Assembly (NCBI GenBank): GCA_002841035.1
Contig: PHDR01000080.1
Location: 1-9,373, forward strand
Length of the DNA stretch: 9,373 bases
Source of the DNA: Bacteroidetes bacterium HGW-Bacteroidetes-12
GTDB lineage: Bacteria > Bacteroidota > Bacteroidia > Flavobacteriales_E > Vicingaceae
Direction of reading: 5' to 3'
A program made the position numbers and the translations under genes. This document shows, one piece after another, positions 5,746 to 9,373 of the stretch. Each line of letters opens with the position of its first letter. The first letter of the stretch is position 1. The notes beneath the pieces are model-generated. The model had not been told where the DNA came from. It did not search any database and saw nothing but the letters and a program-made list of their open reading frames with translations.

Positions 5746-6576
5746 TTATTGATTTAATTTTTCGAGTTGTGTTTGTTCTTCTTTTAACAATGATTTTACG
5801 ATATAAACATGTGATAATTTTTTAAAATCTACAGATAGATTAATTTCAATATCATAAAAATTATTTCCTTTAGGAAGGTCATAAGATTTTATTGTTCCTA
5901 TTAAAATCCCCTCTGGAAAAATAGATGAAAAACCACTGGTTATAATAGAGTCTCCTATGTTTAATTTAACATGATTGGGTATTTCTTTCAGTAAAGCGGT
6001 GTTGTATTGGTTTTTATCAGAATCCCAAACAACAGAGCCATAGTAATTTGAGTCTTTAAATTTTCCACTTATCGAGTTTTTTTGATGCAACAAAGAAATA
6101 ACAGAACTAAAGTTGGTAGAAACATTTTTAACAATTCCAACAACGCCATCGCTATTAATTACAGCCATTCCTTGTTTAATTCCATTAATAGCTCCTTTAT
6201 CTATTGTAATATAATTTTCTCGTTGATTAGTTGAATTGTTAATTACTTTAGCGGCAGAATAGATGTATTTTTGAAAATAACTTGTGTCGTTTATTTGAAC
6301 CGTAGTACCAAAAACTTTTGTAAAAGAGTTTTTGTTCGCAGAAAGTAATTTGGCATTTTGGACTCTTAAAATCTCATTCTCTGTTTTAAGATTAAGATAA
6401 TCAGTTACATTAGAAATGGTTTCAAACAAATTTCCGACTAAAAAGTTGGAGGAGTTTAGGAATTTAGAACTTTGGTAATTGTTATTTTTCATTAAAAAGA
6501 TAAACGAAATAAGTTCTAAAAATAGGAATAGAAAGATGAAAGCATTTTTAGTTAGAAATCGTATGAAATTTCGCAT
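5746..6576 (-). CDS. mreC: Rod shape-determining protein MreC
   Basis: A 276-aa bitopic membrane protein. It has a cytoplasmic N-terminus, one membrane anchor at about 11-29 (NAFIFLFLFLELISFIFLM), a short coiled coil at about 55-83 (DYLNLKTENEILRVQNAKLL) and a beta-rich extracytoplasmic domain to about 262. In that domain the family features NYITIDKGAINGIKQGMAVI (121-140), GVVGIV (144-149), GDSIITSGFSSIFPEGILIG (208-227) and DIEINLSVDFKKLSHVYIV (242-260) are clear. MreC links the MreB filament to PBP2 and stimulates PBP2/RodA synthesis. ATG 6576 is the first start ahead of the anchor. It is separated from mreB by 124 bases holding a hairpin and short repeats, and from mreD by one base, so mreC may be expressed at a different level from mreB but together with the genes after it. 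Confidence 0.95.
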   Translation of the reverse strand: MRNFIRFLTKNAFIFLFLFLELISFIFLMKNNNYQSSKFLNSSNFLVGNLFETISNVTDYLNLKTENEILRVQNAKLLSANKNSFTKVFGTTVQINDTSYFQKYIYSAAKVINNSTNQRENYITIDKGAINGIKQGMAVINSDGVVGIVKNVSTNFSSVISLLHQKNSISGKFKDSNYYGSVVWDSDKNQYNTALLKEIPNHVKLNIGDSIITSGFSSIFPEGILIGTIKSYDLPKGNNFYDIEINLSVDFKKLSHVYIVKSLLKEEQTQLEKLNQ

Positions 6577-6600
6577 TTGTACTTTATGTTGAAATAAAAA

Positions 6601-6640
6601 GAAATGTTAAATGTTGAGTTTTAAATGTTAAATTTTGAAT
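6601..6640. repeat. Short AT-rich direct repeats in the mreB-mreC gap
   Basis: AAATGTT occurs at 6602-6608, 6609-6615 and 6623-6629, separated by TTTTA-rich sequence. On the other side of the nearby hairpin CACATTGA occurs twice, 16 bases apart (6676-6683 and 6692-6699). Short AT-rich repetitive gaps like this are, to my knowledge, common between Bacteroidetes genes; no function is evident. Confidence 0.5.
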
Positions 6641-6655
6641 AATTCACAAAACTTG

Positions 6656-6671
6656 TCCCGACTTTTCGGGA
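6656..6671 (-). terminator. Perfect 6-bp hairpin between mreB and mreC (possible attenuator or RNA-processing element)
   Basis: TCCCGA (6656-6661) and TCGGGA (6666-6671) are exact complements around a 4-base loop, extendable by a G-T pair. On the transcribed (minus) strand the stem is followed by ACAAGTTTTG, only a weak U-rich tail, so strong termination is doubtful. Partial termination or protection of the mreB mRNA end would both make MreB more abundant than MreC/MreD. The hairpin is seen; the role is inferred. Confidence 0.45.
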
Positions 6672-6700
6672 TTCACACATTGATACATTTTCACATTGAA

Positions 6701-7735
6701 TTACCCTTTCAATTCTTTAATTAAAAAAGGGAATTTATCAATGTTTTTTAAAGCAATTCCTGTTCCTCTGGCTACTGCTCTTAATGGATCTTCTGCAATG
6801 TGAACGGGTAATTTTGTTTTCATAGAAATACGTTTATCTAATCCTCTAAGCATTGAGCCTCCACCAGCCAAGTACAAACCTGTTTTGAAAATATCGGCCG
6901 ATAATTCAGGCGGAGTCATTTCTAAAGCGTTTAACACTGCTTCTTCAATTTTGGCAATGGATTTATCTAATGCGTGAGCAATTTCTGTATAAGAAACGGT
7001 AATTTCTTTAGGTGTTCCTGTCATTAAATCTCTTCCTTGCACTGCATAATCTTCTGGTGGGTTTTCTAGCTCGGTTAGTGCAGAACCACATTCAATTTTT
7101 ATTTGTTCGGCAGAGCGTTCACCTATCAATAAATTATGTTGTCTCCGCATATAATCTACTATATCGTTGGTAAAATCATCTCCAGCAACTCGAATGGATT
7201 TATCACAAACAATTCCACCCAAAGCAATAACTGCAATTTCGGAAGTTCCTCCACCTATATCAATAATCATGTTTCCCATTGGTTCTAGCACATCAATTCC
7301 AATTCCTATTGCGGCTGCCATTGGTTCGTGAATAAGGTACACTTCTTTTCCTCCTGCGTGCTCAGCAGAATCTTTTACGGCTCTTTTTTCTACTTCAGTA
7401 ATGCCAGAAGGTATACAAATCACCATTTTTAACGAAGGAGTGAATAATGTTTTTTTGGGATTTATCATTTTAATCATTCCCCTAATCATGTGTTCTGCTG
7501 CGTCAAAATCAGCAATAACACCATCTCTAAGTGGACGAATTGTTTTAATATCTTCATGTGTTTTTCCGTGCATTTGCATCGCTTTTTTGCCAACAGCAAT
7601 AATTTTTCCTGTCATTCTGTCTTTCGCAACAATGGAAGGTTCATCAACCACCACTTTATCGTTATAAATGATAAGCGTGTTGGCTGTTCCTAAGTCAATG
7701 GCAATTTCTTGTGTTAAGAAGTTAAATAGTCCCAT
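6701..7735 (-). CDS. mreB: Rod shape-determining protein MreB (bacterial actin)
   Basis: A 344-aa actin-fold ATPase that forms curved filaments under the membrane and positions the elongation machinery. Nucleotide-site motifs: phosphate-1 IAIDLGTANT 11-20, the connect region with ICIPSGITEVEKRAVKDSAE 106-125, HEPMAAAIGIGIDV 136-149, phosphate-2 IIDIGGGTSEIAVI 157-170 and adenosine motif LAGGGSMLRGLD 289-300. MGLFNFLTQE at the start is the family's N-terminus, with the hydrophobic F-x-F-L stretch that helps membrane attachment in many MreBs. Length is normal (E. coli 347 aa). It lies 104 bases after purH; I see no convincing terminator there and only a poor promoter-like match, so it may be read from purH, from its own promoter or both. 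A 124-base gap with a hairpin separates it from mreC. Confidence 0.97.
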   Translation of the reverse strand: MGLFNFLTQEIAIDLGTANTLIIYNDKVVVDEPSIVAKDRMTGKIIAVGKKAMQMHGKTHEDIKTIRPLRDGVIADFDAAEHMIRGMIKMINPKKTLFTPSLKMVICIPSGITEVEKRAVKDSAEHAGGKEVYLIHEPMAAAIGIGIDVLEPMGNMIIDIGGGTSEIAVIALGGIVCDKSIRVAGDDFTNDIVDYMRRQHNLLIGERSAEQIKIECGSALTELENPPEDYAVQGRDLMTGTPKEITVSYTEIAHALDKSIAKIEEAVLNALEMTPPELSADIFKTGLYLAGGGSMLRGLDKRISMKTKLPVHIAEDPLRAVARGTGIALKNIDKFPFLIKELKG

Positions 7736-7839
7736 AATTATTTATAAAGCGTGTTTTAATTGAGGTAAATGTATGAATTTAAACGATGGATATTTTTTTA
7801 AGTTGATAAGAACTATACACATTCTTTTGTTTATTTTTT

Positions 7840-9366
7840 TTAATGTTTAAAATGCCTAATCCCAGTGGTTACCATAGCCATATTATTAGCATCGCAATAG
7901 GCAATTGATTCGGCATCTTTTATTGAACCACCTGGTTGAATAACGGCTGTTATTCCTGCTTCATGTGCAATTTCTACACAATCAGGAAATGGAAAAAACG
8001 CATCGGAAGCCATAACAGCTCCATTCAAATCAAAACCAAAACTTTTTGCTTTGTGTATGGCTTGTCTGAGCGCATCAACCCTCGATGTTTGCCCTGTTCC
8101 ACTTGCTAACAATTGCTGGTTTTTTGCTAAAATAATGGTGTTCGATTTGGTGTGTTTTACCAATATGTTTGCAAACTCTAAATCTGTAATTTCGGTTGCC
8201 GTTGGTTTTTTTGTGGTTACATTCGTAAAATCAGCAGCTTTGTTGGTAATTAAATCTTTATCTTGTTCAAGCACTCCATTTAAAATAGTTCGGAATTGCT
8301 TTTTTGGAAGTGTAATGGGTTTTTGCACTAAAATAACCCTGGTTTTTTTTTCTTTTAAGATTTCTAATGCTTCATTTGAATAATTTGGAGCAATAATTAC
8401 TTCATAAAACAAATTGGTAATTTCTTTTGCCGTAGCATCATCAATGGCAGTATTAGAAATTAAAATGCCTCCAAAAGCAGAAACTGGATCGCCAGCCAAG
8501 GCATCTTTCCAAGCTTCTAACAAGGTGTTTCGGGTTGCTATTCCGCAAGCGTTGTTGTGTTTTAAAATAGCAAATGTTGGTTTTGTATTTGCAAAATCGG
8601 ACATTAAATTTACTGCGGCATCAACATCTAATAAATTGTTGTAGGAAAGTTCTTTTCCGTTAAGTTTGGTAAACATTGCTTCTAAATCGCCATAAAAAAT
8701 TCCTTTTTGATGTGGGTTTTCTCCATAGCGAAGCACTTGGGCTTGGGTTATACTTTGTTTAAAAACAGCTTCTTTATCGTTGTTAAACCAATTGAAAATG
8801 GCAGTATCGTAGTGTGATGAAATATTAAACGCATCTTGAGCATATTTCTTCCTGTCTTCTAATTCGGATACTCCATTTTTATTGTTGAGTAGCGATAAAA
8901 AGTTTTTATATTGTTCTCTTGAAGAAACAATTAGCACATCGTTATAATTTTTAGCGGCAGCTCTAATTAATGAAATGCCGCCTATGTCTATTTTTTCAAT
9001 AATATCTGTTTCGGAAGCACCTGATTTTACTGTTTCTTCAAAAGGATATAAATCAACAATTACTAAGTCTATTTCAGGTATTTCGTATTCGGCAATCTGT
9101 GTTTGGTCTTCTGTTAATGCTCTTCTGTTTAAAATCCCTCCAAAAATTTTAGGATGTAATGTTTTTACTCTACCTCCTAAAATAGAAGGATAGGAAGTAA
9201 GTTCTTCAACGGCAATAACAGGAATATGAAGGCTTTCAATAAATTGTTGTGTTCCGCCTGTTGAATAAATGGTTACGCCAAGTTGGTTTAATTTTTCGAT
9301 AATTGGTTGTAAATTATCTTTATGGAAGACCGAAATCAGTGCGTTTTTAATGTGTTTTTCACTCAT
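7840..9366 (-). CDS. purH: Bifunctional AICAR transformylase / IMP cyclohydrolase
   Basis: It catalyses the last two steps of de novo purine synthesis: formylation of AICAR by 10-formyl-tetrahydrofolate, then ring closure to IMP, in the cytoplasm. The N-terminal MGS-like cyclohydrolase domain (about 1-150) shows STGGT 35-39, GGRVKTLHPKIFGGIL 64-79 and VIVDLYPFE 102-110. The transformylase domain (about 200-508) shows LRYGENPHQKG 212-222, catalytic Lys269-His270 in AILKHNNACG, DPVSAFGG 293-300, ASDAFFPFPD 453-462, IQPGGSIKD 476-484 and the terminal GIRHFKH. It is complete: 508 aa against about 530 in E. coli, starting at ATG 9366, seven bases inside the window edge, so its promoter is not visible. 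It is first of the minus-strand run that leads into mreB; I recall this purH-mreB adjacency from other Bacteroidetes genomes. Confidence 0.97.
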   Translation of the reverse strand: MSEKHIKNALISVFHKDNLQPIIEKLNQLGVTIYSTGGTQQFIESLHIPVIAVEELTSYPSILGGRVKTLHPKIFGGILNRRALTEDQTQIAEYEIPEIDLVIVDLYPFEETVKSGASETDIIEKIDIGGISLIRAAAKNYNDVLIVSSREQYKNFLSLLNNKNGVSELEDRKKYAQDAFNISSHYDTAIFNWFNNDKEAVFKQSITQAQVLRYGENPHQKGIFYGDLEAMFTKLNGKELSYNNLLDVDAAVNLMSDFANTKPTFAILKHNNACGIATRNTLLEAWKDALAGDPVSAFGGILISNTAIDDATAKEITNLFYEVIIAPNYSNEALEILKEKKTRVILVQKPITLPKKQFRTILNGVLEQDKDLITNKAADFTNVTTKKPTATEITDLEFANILVKHTKSNTIILAKNQQLLASGTGQTSRVDALRQAIHKAKSFGFDLNGAVMASDAFFPFPDCVEIAHEAGITAVIQPGGSIKDAESIAYCDANNMAMVTTGIRHFKH

Positions 9367-9373
9367 TATTTTT

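Noticed and set aside
7766..7773. TACATTTA (minus strand) as -7 promoter element of mreB
   Set aside because: It differs from TAnnTTTG at the last base and no TTTG is found at the expected upstream distance; too weak to annotate.
2193..9193. Plus-strand open frames opposite rodA, mrdA, mreB and purH
   Set aside because: All are antisense to strongly supported genes and have no recognisable motifs.

Overview
The window is AT-rich and looks chromosomal, from a Bacteroidota member, probably of Flavobacteriia/Flavobacteriales type. The reasons are the gene order purH-mreB-mreC-mreD-mrdA-rodA, an exact Bacteroidetes-type -7 element (TAnnTTTG) ahead of one gene, AT-rich leaders without clear Shine-Dalgarno sequences, and the protein variants themselves. 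Genus cannot be decided from the sequence.

The right two thirds (1877-9366, all minus strand) is core genome. purH (last steps of IMP synthesis) comes first in transcription order, then a 104-bp gap, then the rod/elongasome cluster: mreB (actin-like filament), a 124-bp gap with a perfect hairpin and short direct repeats, then mreC, mreD, mrdA (PBP2 transpeptidase) and rodA (SEDS glycosyltransferase). mreC to rodA are packed tightly: a 1-nt gap, then two 4-nt ATGA overlaps, which implies one translationally coupled unit. Together these genes make and steer the peptidoglycan synthase of lateral-wall growth: MreB inside, MreC/MreD as membrane linkers, PBP2 plus RodA as the enzyme pair. RodA is long (510 aa) because of a charged extracytoplasmic insertion and extra hydrophobic sequence.

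The left part (1-1876) is accessory DNA made largely of remnants. It holds the C-terminal end of a tyrosine recombinase cut by the window edge; a near-perfect 25-bp palindrome and promoter element in front of an intact ORF6N-domain gene; a decayed REP-associated (RAYT/Y1) transposase fragment between two inverted REP-like palindromes; a 5'-truncated reading frame followed by a small two-helix membrane protein (an arrangement reminiscent of a toxin tail plus immunity gene, unproven); a cluster of unrelated palindromes and tandem repeats; and a 5'-truncated XRE-type HTH gene starting 7 bases after the rodA stop. The stretch downstream of rodA looks like a site where mobile DNA has landed and decayed.

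I see no complete new defence, secretion or biosynthetic system, no CRISPR array and no tRNA or rRNA gene. The most noteworthy items are the REP/RAYT relic, the palindrome before the ORF6N gene, the RodA insertion and the truncated genes at the core/accessory boundary.
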